A stretch of 64,000 bases of DNA from Campylobacter anatolicus (lineage in GTDB: Bacteria; Campylobacterota; Campylobacteria; Campylobacterales; Campylobacteraceae), in assembly GCF_018145655.1 (NCBI RefSeq), contig NZ_JAGSSY010000002.1:372001-436000 (forward strand). Reading direction: 5' to 3'. The position numbers and the translations under genes were made by a program. Below are positions 53,140 to 62,186 of this stretch, piece by piece. Every line of letters starts with the position of its first letter. Within the stretch, counting starts at the first letter, position 1. The notes beneath the pieces were generated by a model, which was given only the letters and a program-made list of their open reading frames with translations, did not search any database and was not told where the DNA came from.

Positions 53140-54273
53140 ATGTTGCTTATAAAAAATATTGAAATTTTTTCACCAAAATTTTTAGGACGTAAAGATATTT
53201 TTGTATGTAATGGTAAAATAGTATGCATAGATAATGATCTCTCGCCAAATTTGCCAAATTTAAAGCAAATAGACGGCTCAAAACTCATTGCTACCCCTGG
53301 ACTTATAGATAAGCACGTACATATAACTGGTGGTGGCGGTGAGGGCGGATTTAAAACAAGAGTACCCGAGATAATGCTCTCTAAATTTATCAAAGCAGGT
53401 ATCACGACAGCAGTAGGATTGCTAGGTACTGATAGTGCGACTAGGAGTGTAGAAAATCTAGTCGCTAAGGCAAATGCTTTAAATGATGAGGGCATAAGCT
53501 GTTACGTACATACCGGAGCCTATAACGCTGACACTCCGACTATAACTGGTAATATACAAAAAGATATCGTTTTTATAGAGACTATTATTGGCACGAAACT
53601 TGCTATAAGCGATCATCGCTCATCATCTGTAACACGTGATGAGTTGGCTCGTATTGTCTCTGCGGGACGTGTTGCTGGTATGATAAGCTCCAAATCCGGA
53701 CACACTACACTGCATATGGGAGATGGGCAAAAAGGACTTGAGTTAGTGTATGACGTACTTAGCGAATATGATATACCTATTACATTTTTTCAGCCTACAC
53801 ATGTAAATAGAAATGAAAATTTATTTGCTCAGGCTATTAAATTTACAAAAGACGGTGGCTATATTGACTTAACTTGTAAAAATAAGATTACGCCACTTGA
53901 AGCGGTAAAACGTATAAAATCACTTGGAATTTCTACTCACAAAACTACTATTAGCTCCGATGGATACGGAAGTTACTCAAATTATGATAGTGATGGAAAG
54001 TTGATTAAAATCGGTGTTGCAAGTGTAAAAGCGATATTTGAAGAGTTTATAAGTTTTATAAATGATGGCTTTAAACTTGAAGAGGCACTTACATTTTTTA
54101 CGACAAATGTGGCAAATTCTATTGCTCTGGGCAGTAAAAAGGGGCAGCTCTTAAATGGATATGACGCAGATATTTTGCTTTTTGATGAGAATTTAAACCT
54201 AGAGTTTATGATAGCAAAGGGTAAAATTTTAAAAGACAATCAAGGCTTTATGGCAAAAGGAATTTACGAGTAG
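53140..54273 (+). CDS. iadA: Isoaspartyl (beta-aspartyl) dipeptidase
   Basis: Amidohydrolase-superfamily zinc enzyme that cleaves isoaspartyl dipeptides left after degradation of aged proteins, giving aspartate. 377 residues. First metal motif GLIDKHVHITGGGGEGG (about residues 54-70); further ligands in YVHTGAY, ISDHRSS and the closing SSDGYGSYS with the catalytic Asp. Released aspartate could feed aspartase at the left end of the window. Confidence 0.92.
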   Translation: MLLIKNIEIFSPKFLGRKDIFVCNGKIVCIDNDLSPNLPNLKQIDGSKLIATPGLIDKHVHITGGGGEGGFKTRVPEIMLSKFIKAGITTAVGLLGTDSATRSVENLVAKANALNDEGISCYVHTGAYNADTPTITGNIQKDIVFIETIIGTKLAISDHRSSSVTRDELARIVSAGRVAGMISSKSGHTTLHMGDGQKGLELVYDVLSEYDIPITFFQPTHVNRNENLFAQAIKFTKDGGYIDLTCKNKITPLEAVKRIKSLGISTHKTTISSDGYGSYSNYDSDGKLIKIGVASVKAIFEEFISFINDGFKLEEALTFFTTNVANSIALGSKKGQLLNGYDADILLFDENLNLEFMIAKGKILKDNQGFMAKGIYE

Positions 54274-54387
54274 AGCTTTAATAAAATAAGTAAAAGCTAA
54301 ATTTTAATCATTAGTGTTTAACCATCTTTTAAGCAAATTTTAAATAAAATTGCTCTTTTTTAATAAATTTAGTTGAAAGGAATTACT

Positions 54388-54783
54388 GTGCCAACCATAA
54401 ATCAATTGGTCAGAAATGAGCGCAAAAAGGTAACGACAAAGTCAAAATCTCCAGCGCTAAAAAATTGTCCTCAAAGAAGAGGAGTTTGCACGAGAGTTTA
54501 TACAACAACTCCTAAAAAACCAAACTCAGCTTTGAGAAAAGTTGCCAAAGTTAGGCTAACAAGTGGTTTTGAAGTCATTAGCTATATCGGTGGTGAGGGT
54601 CATAACCTACAAGAACACAGCATCGTGCTAGTCCGTGGTGGTAGGGTTAAAGACTTGCCAGGTGTTAAATATCACATTGTTCGTGGTGCATTAGATACTG
54701 CAGGTGTTGCTAAAAGAACAGTTTCACGTTCTAAATATGGTGCCAAACGCCCTAAAGCTGGAGCAGCGGCTAGTAAAAAATAA
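54388..54783 (+). CDS. rpsL: 30S ribosomal protein S12
   Basis: 131 residues. The GTG start at 54388 gives [14 protein letters not shown], the family N-terminus, with GAAAGGA ahead; an in-frame TTG at 54373 would add five unlikely residues. [18 protein letters not shown] contains the streptomycin-relevant Lys, and [12 protein letters not shown] the second such site; both have the wild-type sequence. First gene of the rpsL-rpsG-fusA operon. Confidence 0.97.
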   Translation: MPTINQLVRNERKKVTTKSKSPALKNCPQRRGVCTRVYTTTPKKPNSALRKVAKVRLTSGFEVISYIGGEGHNLQEHSIVLVRGGRVKDLPGVKYHIVRGALDTAGVAKRTVSRSKYGAKRPKAGAAASKK

Positions 54784-54845
54784 AATTTAGGTTCGCAGAC
54801 GCCACATAAATTTGGTTGCGTTTGAGTAAAATTTATAAAATTTGA

Positions 54846-55328
<483 letters not shown>

Positions 55329-55340
55329 GAAAGGGTTCTT

Positions 55341-57419
55341 ATGGCAGATAGAAAAACACCATTACATATGGTTAGAAATATCGGTATCGCAGCTCATATT
55401 GACGCTGGCAAGACCACTACGAGCGAGAGAATTTTATTCTTTACTGGTATGAGTCATAAGATCGGCGAAGTGCATGATGGTGCTGCTACGATGGATTGGA
55501 TGGAACAGGAGAAAGAGCGTGGTATCACGATAACGTCGGCTGCTACTACTTGTTTTTGGAAAGATCATCAGATAAACCTTATAGACACTCCGGGACACGT
55601 TGATTTTACTATCGAAGTTGAGCGTTCTATGCGTGTTCTTGATGGTGCTGTTTCTGTATTTTGTTCGGTTGGTGGCGTCCAACCACAATCTGAGACCGTT
55701 TGGAGACAGGCAAATAAATACCACGTTCCAAGAATAGTTTTTGTAAACAAAATGGATAGAATCGGTGCAAATTTTTACAATGTAGAAAGCCAGATTAGAA
55801 ATCGCTTAAAAGCAAATCCGGTGCCTATTCAAATTCCAATCGGAGCTGAGGATAACTTCAAAGGCGTTATCGATCTAGTAAAGATGAAAGCTTATGTTTG
55901 GGAAGATGATAAAAAACCAACAGATTATATAGTAAAAGAAATTCCAGCTGATTTGCTTGAAAAAGCTGAAGAGTATAGAGCAAAACTTATAGAAGCAGTT
56001 TCAGAAACAGACGATAGTCTAATGGAGAAATTTTTTAGTGGTGAAGAATTAAGCGAGGAAGAGATAGTAAAAGGCATAAAAGCCGGTTGTTTAAGAATGA
56101 CTATTACGCCTATGCTTTGTGGAACAGCATTTAAAAACAAGGGTATCCAGCCATTGCTTGATGCGGTTGTAGCTTATCTTCCAGCACCAGATGAGATTGA
56201 AGCTATTAAAGGTGTCTATGAAGACGGCACAGAAGTAGCTGTAGAATCAACTGATGATGGCGAATTTGCTGCCCTTGCGTTTAAGATTATGACTGACCCA
56301 TTTGTAGGACAGCTTACATTTATCCGCGTGTATCGTGGTAGTTTAGAGAGTGGTAGTTATGCATACAACACCGTCCAGGATAGCAAAGAGCGTATCGGTC
56401 GTCTTTTGAAAATGCACTCAAATAAACGCGAGGAGATAACAGAGCTTCACGCTGGTGAGATCGGTGCGGTTGTTGGGCTTAAAAATACTCTAACAGGTGA
56501 TACGCTTACAAGTGAAAAAGATAAAGTTATTTTAGAGAAGATGGATTTCCCAGAGCCAGTTATTTCTGTCGCAGTTGAGCCAAAAACTAAGGCAGATCAA
56601 GAAAAGATGGCTATTGCACTTCAAAAACTAGCTCAAGAAGATCCAAGCTTTAGAGTTGGCACCGATGAGGAGAGTGGACAGACTATCATCTCGGGTATGG
56701 GTGAGCTTCACCTTGAGATCATTGTAGATCGTATGCTTCGTGAGTTTAAGGTAGATGCAGAGGTTGGTCAACCACAGGTTGCATACCGCGAGACTATCCG
56801 TAAACCAGTTGAGCAAGAGTATAAATACGCTAAACAATCAGGCGGTCGTGGTCAATACGGACACGTATTCTTACGTCTTGAGCCACTTGAGCCGGGTAGT
56901 GGATTTGAATTTGTTAATGATATCAAAGGTGGCGTTGTACCAAAAGAGTATATTCCTGCTGTTGAAAAAGGCTGCAAAGAGGCACTTCAAAGTGGTGTTT
57001 TAGCTGGTTATCCAGTTGAAGATGTTAAAGTTACGCTATTTGACGGAAGTTACCACGAAGTTGATAGCTCGGAGATGGCATTCAAACTTGCTGCATCTAT
57101 GGGCTTTAAAGAGGGTGCAAAAAAAGCGGGTGCCGTTATACTTGAGCCTATGATGAAAGTTGAAGTTGAGACACCTGAGGAGTATATGGGCGATGTTATA
57201 GGAGATCTTAATAAACGTCGCGGTCAAGTAAATTCAATGGATGAAAGAAGTGGCAATAAGATAGTTACAGCGTTTTGTCCTTTAGCACAGATGTTTGGCT
57301 ACTCTACCGATCTACGCTCTCAAACACAAGGTCGTGCGACTTACTCTATGGAATTTGATCACTACGAAGAGGTTCCAAAGAATGTAAGCGAAGAGATCAT
57401 TAAAAAGAGAAATGGCTAA
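55341..57419 (+). CDS. fusA: Elongation factor G
   Basis: Translocation GTPase, 692 residues. GTP motifs [33 protein letters not shown] and NKMD; the C-terminal domains IV-V include the [10 protein letters not shown] motif. Closes the str operon; no tuf follows, the single tuf being at 37908. Confidence 0.98.
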   Translation: MADRKTPLHMVRNIGIAAHIDAGKTTTSERILFFTGMSHKIGEVHDGAATMDWMEQEKERGITITSAATTCFWKDHQINLIDTPGHVDFTIEVERSMRVLDGAVSVFCSVGGVQPQSETVWRQANKYHVPRIVFVNKMDRIGANFYNVESQIRNRLKANPVPIQIPIGAEDNFKGVIDLVKMKAYVWEDDKKPTDYIVKEIPADLLEKAEEYRAKLIEAVSETDDSLMEKFFSGEELSEEEIVKGIKAGCLRMTITPMLCGTAFKNKGIQPLLDAVVAYLPAPDEIEAIKGVYEDGTEVAVESTDDGEFAALAFKIMTDPFVGQLTFIRVYRGSLESGSYAYNTVQDSKERIGRLLKMHSNKREEITELHAGEIGAVVGLKNTLTGDTLTSEKDKVILEKMDFPEPVISVAVEPKTKADQEKMAIALQKLAQEDPSFRVGTDEESGQTIISGMGELHLEIIVDRMLREFKVDAEVGQPQVAYRETIRKPVEQEYKYAKQSGGRGQYGHVFLRLEPLEPGSGFEFVNDIKGGVVPKEYIPAVEKGCKEALQSGVLAGYPVEDVKVTLFDGSYHEVDSSEMAFKLAASMGFKEGAKKAGAVILEPMMKVEVETPEEYMGDVIGDLNKRRGQVNSMDERSGNKIVTAFCPLAQMFGYSTDLRSQTQGRATYSMEFDHYEEVPKNVSEEIIKKRNG

Positions 57420-57444
57420 AGTCTAGATTAGCTATTTTAAAAAT

Positions 57445-57541
57445 TTAGAGTGAAATTTTTTACTCTAATAATTTTGAAATTTTAAAGCGATAAGAACGCT
57501 TTTATAAATAAAAAGGGCGATTTATTTCGTCCTTTAAATTT
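57445..57541 (+). terminator. Tandem terminators after fusA
   Basis: Three hairpins in a row: TTAGAGT at 57445-57451 with ACTCTAA at 57462-57468; AAAGCG at 57484-57489 with CGCTTT at 57497-57502; AAAGGGCGA at 57512-57520 with TCGTCCTTT at 57527-57535 (one G-U pair). The second is followed by a short T-run. They insulate tRNA-Arg from a very active operon. Confidence 0.7.
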
Positions 57542-57595
57542 ATTGGTTTTAAAAAGCTAGTAAATTTATAAATTGAACTTTAAATTATACAAAAT

Positions 57596-57669
57596 GTCCT
57601 CATAGCTCAGCTGGATAGAGCGCAAAATTCCTAATTTTGAGGTCGTGAGTTCGAATCTCGCTGGGGACA
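57596..57669 (+). tRNA. tRNA-Arg (CCT), CCA not encoded
   Basis: 74 nt. Acceptor GTCCTCA pairs with TGGGGAC with one wobble; anticodon loop TTCCTAA gives CCT; T-arm GAGTTCGAATCTC. After the discriminator A the genome reads AATAC, so the CCA must be added by the nucleotidyltransferase, unlike the five other tRNAs here. Confidence 0.9.
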
Positions 57670-57733
57670 AATACAAAATTTAACTAAACAATAAAAATTA
57701 TTATCTAGTTACTAAATATTTAATAAAATTTGC

Positions 57734-57739
57734 TATAAT
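57734..57739 (+). promoter_or_regulatory. Candidate -10 element for dps
   Basis: TATAAT preceded by TGC (extended -10 as in strong Campylobacter promoters), 30 bases before the dps start. No clear PerR or Fur box was identified by eye. Confidence 0.5.
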
Positions 57740-57769
57740 TCTCCCATAAATAAATTAAAAGGAGACGAT

Positions 57770-58204
57770 ATGTCAAAAGTAGTAGAACAACTAAACAAAA
57801 TTCAGGCTGATGCACATGCATTATATGTAAAATTTCATGATATCCATTGGAATGTAAAAGGTATTCAGTTTTTCAGTATCCACGAATACACAGAAAAAGC
57901 TTATAATGATATGAGTGAGATCTTTGATGATACAGCAGAAAGAGCTATTATCATCGGCGGTAAGGCAGTTATAGGTACAGCTGAGCTAGAGAAACTAAGT
58001 TGCATAAAGTATGAGCCAAAGCCATGTTACGCTCCAACAGAGGCTTTAGAGATGATCTTGGCTGATTATAAACATCTTTTGGGCGAGTTTAAGAAGCTTG
58101 ATGAGATCGCTGAGGGTGATGTCGGTACTCAAGCTTATGCTCAAGAGAAAGTTGAGAAGTATGAAAAAGCTATTTGGCTACTAAACGCAACACTTGGCAA
58201 ATAA
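57770..58204 (+). CDS. dps: Dps-family ferritin-like DNA-protection protein
   Basis: 144-residue subunit of a dodecameric iron-storage shell that oxidises Fe(II) with peroxide and protects DNA. The ferroxidase-site motif is spread over FHDIHWNVKG (about residues 22-31) and EIFDDTAERAIIIGG (about 51-65), in the usual Dps spacing. In H. pylori the homologue is NapA (neutrophil-activating protein). Strong ribosome site (AAAAGGAG) and its own terminator make it monocistronic. Confidence 0.94.
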   Translation: MSKVVEQLNKIQADAHALYVKFHDIHWNVKGIQFFSIHEYTEKAYNDMSEIFDDTAERAIIIGGKAVIGTAELEKLSCIKYEPKPCYAPTEALEMILADYKHLLGEFKKLDEIAEGDVGTQAYAQEKVEKYEKAIWLLNATLGK

Positions 58205-58212
58205 CTTATTTT

Positions 58213-58240
58213 AGGACGCTCAAATTTGAGCGTCCTTTTA
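58213..58240 (+). terminator. Rho-independent terminator after dps
   Basis: Perfect palindrome AGGACGCTCAAA/TTTGAGCGTCCT at 58213-58236 followed by TTTA. Confidence 0.88.
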
Positions 58241-58317
58241 AATTTATAATCTAAATCTGCAAAAATTAAATAAAATCCAAAATTTACCGATGTTACACTA
58301 AAGATAAAGGAGCTAAA

Positions 58318-58935
58318 ATGCAAGTTAGCATAAATACAAGTGCCTACAAAGTAGCAGACATCGCACAAAACTGTAAAAATGACACTCAAAAAGCACAAGA
58401 TCAAAATACAAATTTAAACGCTTTAAATTTAAATGACACAGACACACTCAAAAAAGCTACACAAATGAGCGTCAAAGAGATCTCAAATAGCTATTTTTTA
58501 GAGTTTTCAGCCAAAGCATTAAATGAGATAAACGCACAGGGTGGCTTAGATACTCTTTTTAGTGGATTTAAGGCACCAGAAAATTTAATGGATATTTTAA
58601 GCGGTATAGACTACACTGCGATAGGTTATAATGGTAAAGCCATTAGTGAGCTAAGCGTAGATGAGGCAAATGCTTTAGTGGGCGAAGATGGATACTTTGG
58701 CATACAAAATACCGCTGATAGACTTTCAAATTTTGTGCTAAATGGTGCTGGTGATGACTTAAATAAGCTAAAAGTAGGTCGTGAAGGCATACTAAATGGC
58801 TTTAAGCAAGCACAGAAAGCGTGGGGTGGCGAGCTACCTGAGATCTCTCAAAAAACTATAGACAAAGCACTTGAAATTATAGATAAAAAGATAGCTGAAT
58901 TTGGTGATGGTAACGTATTAAACGTATCGGCTTAA
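58318..58935 (+). CDS. DUF5610-like protein of unknown function
   Basis: 205 residues, no signal peptide; an Asn/Asp-rich variable N-terminus (1-50) and a helical C-terminal domain. The block YFGIQNTADRLSNFVLNGAGD, read in parts, with GFKQAQKAWGGELP and a closing helix resembles DUF5610 and proteins that Campylobacter annotations call hydrogenase-4 component G; that label has no support here because no hydrogenase genes are near. Preceded by AAAGGAG; a hairpin follows. Confidence 0.65.
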   Translation: MQVSINTSAYKVADIAQNCKNDTQKAQDQNTNLNALNLNDTDTLKKATQMSVKEISNSYFLEFSAKALNEINAQGGLDTLFSGFKAPENLMDILSGIDYTAIGYNGKAISELSVDEANALVGEDGYFGIQNTADRLSNFVLNGAGDDLNKLKVGREGILNGFKQAQKAWGGELPEISQKTIDKALEIIDKKIAEFGDGNVLNVSA

Positions 58936-59329
58936 GTTAAAACCAAATCAAAAGTATGTTTGGCTTGGTTAAGGTTAAACATACTTTATCTCCTTAAAGA
59001 GTTGCTATTAAGTCAAAATTTCTTGCTTTTAGAGAGTTATTTTTAAAAGTTTAATTTAAATAATTACACATATTTTGCTATCCTTTGATAGTTTTGCGTC
59101 AAGAATGTGTTAAACATTAGATATTTTAATCTATAAAAAATGTCACAATCATAAAAAGTCTATAATTTAAACATAAAGACACTCTAATAATTTTACTTAT
59201 GTTTTAGTTGTTTGATTAAGTTATAAATTTTAAAACTCTACTACGAATTTACTCATAAAATATTTTAAAATAAGAAGAAATTAATCACAATACCAGTAAA
59301 ATCACATTTTATATCAAATAGGAACATCA
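58936..59329 (+). other. 394-base gap with a hairpin
   Basis: AAAGTATGTTT at 58951-58961 pairs perfectly with AAACATACTTT at 58977-58987, a likely terminator of the preceding gene despite the weak T-tract. The rest, 58990-59329, is AT-rich with no gene I can support; the lipoprotein promoter must be within it. Confidence 0.5.
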
Positions 59330-59734
59330 ATGAGAAATTTTATATTATTTACACTAGCTATATTTGTATTTATCGGTTGTAGCCATAATACACCAGCACC
59401 CAAATCTCAGTCAAAACCAGTAGTGCAAAAATTGATTAAAAGCCATATAAAAGGCGTCATCACTCAGCTAACATACCAAGATACAAGATATTGCTACACT
59501 ATCATTTCAAATGATACAAGCAACGCAAAGTTAAGTAGTGCTAAGTTCTGTTCTGATAGATACTATCACGATAAAGGCGATCTTGTGTATGCGACATTTA
59601 TTGGTGATAGACTTGAGAGTATGCTACTTATACGCGATGGTGGCTTACGTAGCAATGTAGTAAAACCCACTTTAAAAAAGAAAAACATAAAAACAAAGAT
59701 CAAAGTTCCAAAAGAGGAAAAGATAAACTTTTGA
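59330..59734 (+). CDS. Small lipoprotein of unknown function
   Basis: 134 residues. Lipobox IFVFIGCSHN with the acylated Cys at about 17; then a basic, Pro/Lys-rich linker (about 20-45), a compact beta-rich domain (about 46-110) with a Cys pair (RYCYTIIS, AKFCSDRY), and a strongly basic tail (KKKNIKTKIKVPKEEKINF). The basic tail could touch LPS or peptidoglycan. No family recognised. Stands alone with its own strong terminator. Confidence 0.75.
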   Translation: MRNFILFTLAIFVFIGCSHNTPAPKSQSKPVVQKLIKSHIKGVITQLTYQDTRYCYTIISNDTSNAKLSSAKFCSDRYYHDKGDLVYATFIGDRLESMLLIRDGGLRSNVVKPTLKKKNIKTKIKVPKEEKINF

Positions 59735-59798
59735 TTGCCATTCATTTACTCAGTGCAGTTATAATTACACTTAAGCAATCAAAAATAGAACTCCTTTT

Positions 59799-59828
59799 AA
59801 GGGGCTTGTTAAACTGCCCCTTTTTTTA
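59799..59828 (+). terminator. Rho-independent terminator after the lipoprotein gene
   Basis: AAGGGGC at 59799-59805 pairs with GCCCCTT at 59816-59822, followed by a run of T. A textbook terminator. Confidence 0.9.
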
Positions 59829-60132
59829 TCTTTAATTTTTTATCATTGTGATTTGTTTAGTCATATGCTAGGTAAAAAATAAAATTTATACCCATTATCA
59901 TTATATTAGCTATGATTTGTAGCGTTACTATTACTTATTTTCATTAAAAATTTATAGCGATAGATACAATTGCTAGTGGTATTATGGTGCATAATTTTAT
60001 AAAACTATCCATTTTTGGTCTATTTTGGTAAATATTTGGTAACAAATTTTAATAAATTTGCTAAATTTTAAGGAAAATTTCAAAAATATGTATTATAATA
60101 GCTCCACAACAATTTCTTAAAAGGAGAATTTT
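59829..60132 (+). other. Leader of the porin gene with a possible coding remnant
   Basis: About 300 bases without a gene. One frame near 59880-60030 reads FIPIIIILAMICSVTITYF, a TAA, then IDTIASGIMVHNFIKLS, suggesting a membrane-protein remnant, but it is too short to name. The TATAAT at 60094-60099 is the likely -10 of the porin promoter, in a strong TATTATAAT context, 33 bases before the ATG. Confidence 0.4.
60094..60099 (+). promoter_or_regulatory. Candidate -10 element of the major porin gene
   Basis: TATAAT followed about 33 bases later by the start codon, with AAAAGGAG as ribosome site. Porins are among the most highly expressed Campylobacter genes, which fits a consensus -10. Confidence 0.55.
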
Positions 60133-61341
60133 ATGAAACTAACTAAAATTAGTTTAGCAGCTTTGATTGCCCTAGGTGCATTTTCAAGCGTTGCGTCTGC
60201 GACACCACTTGAAGAGGCTATAAAAAATGTAGATGTAAGCGGTATGGCTAGATATAGATATACAAATAAAAGAGAAAGAGCAGGTGGACATTCTGGTTCT
60301 GAGTCAGGACATGGCTTTAAAATCATAACAGATTTTAAAGCTGCCATAGATGATAACTTCTTTGGTGTTTTAGGTCTTAGATATAATGCTACAGACGATT
60401 CAGGTAGCGGACATATGGGCACTAATAAAACAAATACAGATTCAACATTTAATGTATATAAAGCATATTTAGGCTATACAATCGGTAAAACTACCGTGAT
60501 AGCTGGTAAGCAAGACTTAGGTACATTCTTTGATGATGACGCTATCGGCACAGGTATTAAAATTTTAAATCAAGACATAGAGGGCTTGACACTAGCTGCT
60601 GTCGCATTTGATGCACTTGAAAATCTTGACGGTGAGACTGATGGTGATTTATTTAAAACTGTTAGGGAAGCAGGCTATGATGCTGGTAACCTATATGGTG
60701 CTGCTATCATAGGCTCATACGATCCGATAAGCTTTCAACTATGGTATGCTACTGTTACAAATGCAGCTGATCTTATAGGTGTTGAGCTAGTTGGTAGCTT
60801 TGATATAACTGATGATGTAAATGTAGGCTTTACTGGTCAATATATCAACAATAATGCCGATAGCAAACTAAAAGGTACTGCAGGTTATAATGATGGTAAC
60901 TACTATGCATTTGAGCTATCTACAGGACTATATGGTGCTGACATATCTGCTGGTTATATAGGTTGGAAAGCTAAAGATTATGGTGCAACATCATTTTCTA
61001 TAGAAGATAAGGGTCATCTTATAGCACCAGGTGAGCAACTATTTAGCGATGAAGCAGAGGGCACAGACTATACTTTCGCAAAAGGTAAGGGTGATTTCTG
61101 GTTTGTAACACTTGGCTATGGATATGATAAATTCTATGGTGGTGTTGATTATATCAATGGTAAGGTTAAACTATCTGCGGATGACAAAATTGAGTATGAA
61201 GAGATTATGCCAAAGGTATCTTATCAATACAACAAAAAGCTTAAATTTAGCTCATTCTACTCATTCTTAACTAAAGATGTAAAAGGTGAGGGTGAGACTA
61301 AACAAGAGAAGCTAAGATTTGAGGCTAAATACTCATTCTAA
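60133..61341 (+). CDS. porA: Campylobacter major outer membrane protein (porin)
   Basis: Trimeric general porin and major surface antigen. 402 residues with a signal peptide (MKLTKISLAALIALGAF ending ASA) and the mature start TPLEEAIKNVDVSGMARYRY, the hallmark of the Campylobacter MOMP family (PF05538). Alternating beta strands throughout; C-terminal Phe in EAKYSF needed for outer-membrane assembly. It is shorter than the ~424 residues of C. jejuni, differences being in loops. An early loop is rich in Gly, His and Ser (GGHSGSESGHG). Monocistronic. Confidence 0.92.
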   Translation: MKLTKISLAALIALGAFSSVASATPLEEAIKNVDVSGMARYRYTNKRERAGGHSGSESGHGFKIITDFKAAIDDNFFGVLGLRYNATDDSGSGHMGTNKTNTDSTFNVYKAYLGYTIGKTTVIAGKQDLGTFFDDDAIGTGIKILNQDIEGLTLAAVAFDALENLDGETDGDLFKTVREAGYDAGNLYGAAIIGSYDPISFQLWYATVTNAADLIGVELVGSFDITDDVNVGFTGQYINNNADSKLKGTAGYNDGNYYAFELSTGLYGADISAGYIGWKAKDYGATSFSIEDKGHLIAPGEQLFSDEAEGTDYTFAKGKGDFWFVTLGYGYDKFYGGVDYINGKVKLSADDKIEYEEIMPKVSYQYNKKLKFSSFYSFLTKDVKGEGETKQEKLRFEAKYSF

Positions 61342-61370
61342 TATCGTTTAGTCTAACTAAACTCTACTTA

Positions 61371-61402
61371 TCCCAAGTTGGTATCCCAGCTTGGGATTTT
61401 TA
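61371..61402 (+). terminator. Rho-independent terminator after the porin gene
   Basis: TCCCAAG at 61371-61377 pairs with CTTGGGA at 61390-61396, followed by TTTTT. Confidence 0.88.
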
Positions 61403-61600
61403 AATTTAAAAGATTAATTACCGTAATTTAATAATTTTAATTAAAAATTCTTATCATTTTTTTATTAAATTTATATTGTTTTATCTACCAAATCAAGCTA
61501 ATTTCATCAACACTATTATCAAAAGTCTGGCTTTATTTAAACAACTTATGATATAATCACGAGTTATTTATAAATTTATGGCACATTATAAGGAAAGTAT

Positions 61601-62158
61601 ATGAAGGTATTAAAAATTTCTTTTTTAGCGTCTTTGTTTGTGGCGAGTGCTTTTAGTGCATCGCAAGTGTATTATATACAAGCTTATGGTGACTTTGGCA
61701 AGGAGCTTGCAGATATGGCACAAAAATATGCAGATGAGAAAAATCAAAAAATTTCGATATCAGTTGATGAAGATCCAAGACGCTATAAAGACAATAGAAT
61801 TTTAAAAATCGGAGTCGATCATAAAGGGCGATATAGTGTATCTTTGGGTGCTGAGCTTTATGCGAAAAAGTGTGCGAGCTGTCACGGCGATGATGCGAGT
61901 AAAAAGCCATATGGCTCAACCGCACTTAAAGATATAAGTGCACAAGATATAGAAGACTCTGTAGTATCATATAGGAGCGATCCGTCATTTGGCGGTAGTG
62001 GCAAGATCATCATGCAAAATGAAGCTAAATTTTTAAGCAACAACGACCTTGGTGCTATCATCGCCTTCTTAAAAGGTAAAAATGCATTAGTCGAGCAAGA
62101 CAAAAGCGAAAACAAACCTGTCTCGACTGAGAAAAAGCAGGGTAGTTATCTAAGATAA
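61601..62158 (+). CDS. Periplasmic c-type cytochrome
   Basis: 185 residues with a signal peptide (MKVLKISFLASLFVASAFS). A SPOR-free, poorly conserved N-terminal half (about 20-80) precedes a cytochrome c domain with the heme motif KCASCHG (about residues 90-96); a probable axial Met is in KIIMQNEA. It resembles the single-heme cytochrome of C. jejuni Cj1020c. The 28-base gap to the CcsBA-like gene suggests one transcript, useful because CcsBA attaches the heme. Confidence 0.88.
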   Translation: MKVLKISFLASLFVASAFSASQVYYIQAYGDFGKELADMAQKYADEKNQKISISVDEDPRRYKDNRILKIGVDHKGRYSVSLGAELYAKKCASCHGDDASKKPYGSTALKDISAQDIEDSVVSYRSDPSFGGSGKIIMQNEAKFLSNNDLGAIIAFLKGKNALVEQDKSENKPVSTEKKQGSYLR

Positions 62159-62186
62159 AATTTAAAGATATTGAAAAGAGGTGTGT

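Noticed and set aside
54373-54387. TTG start for rpsL
   Set aside because: S12 begins MPTINQL, which is set by the GTG at 54388.
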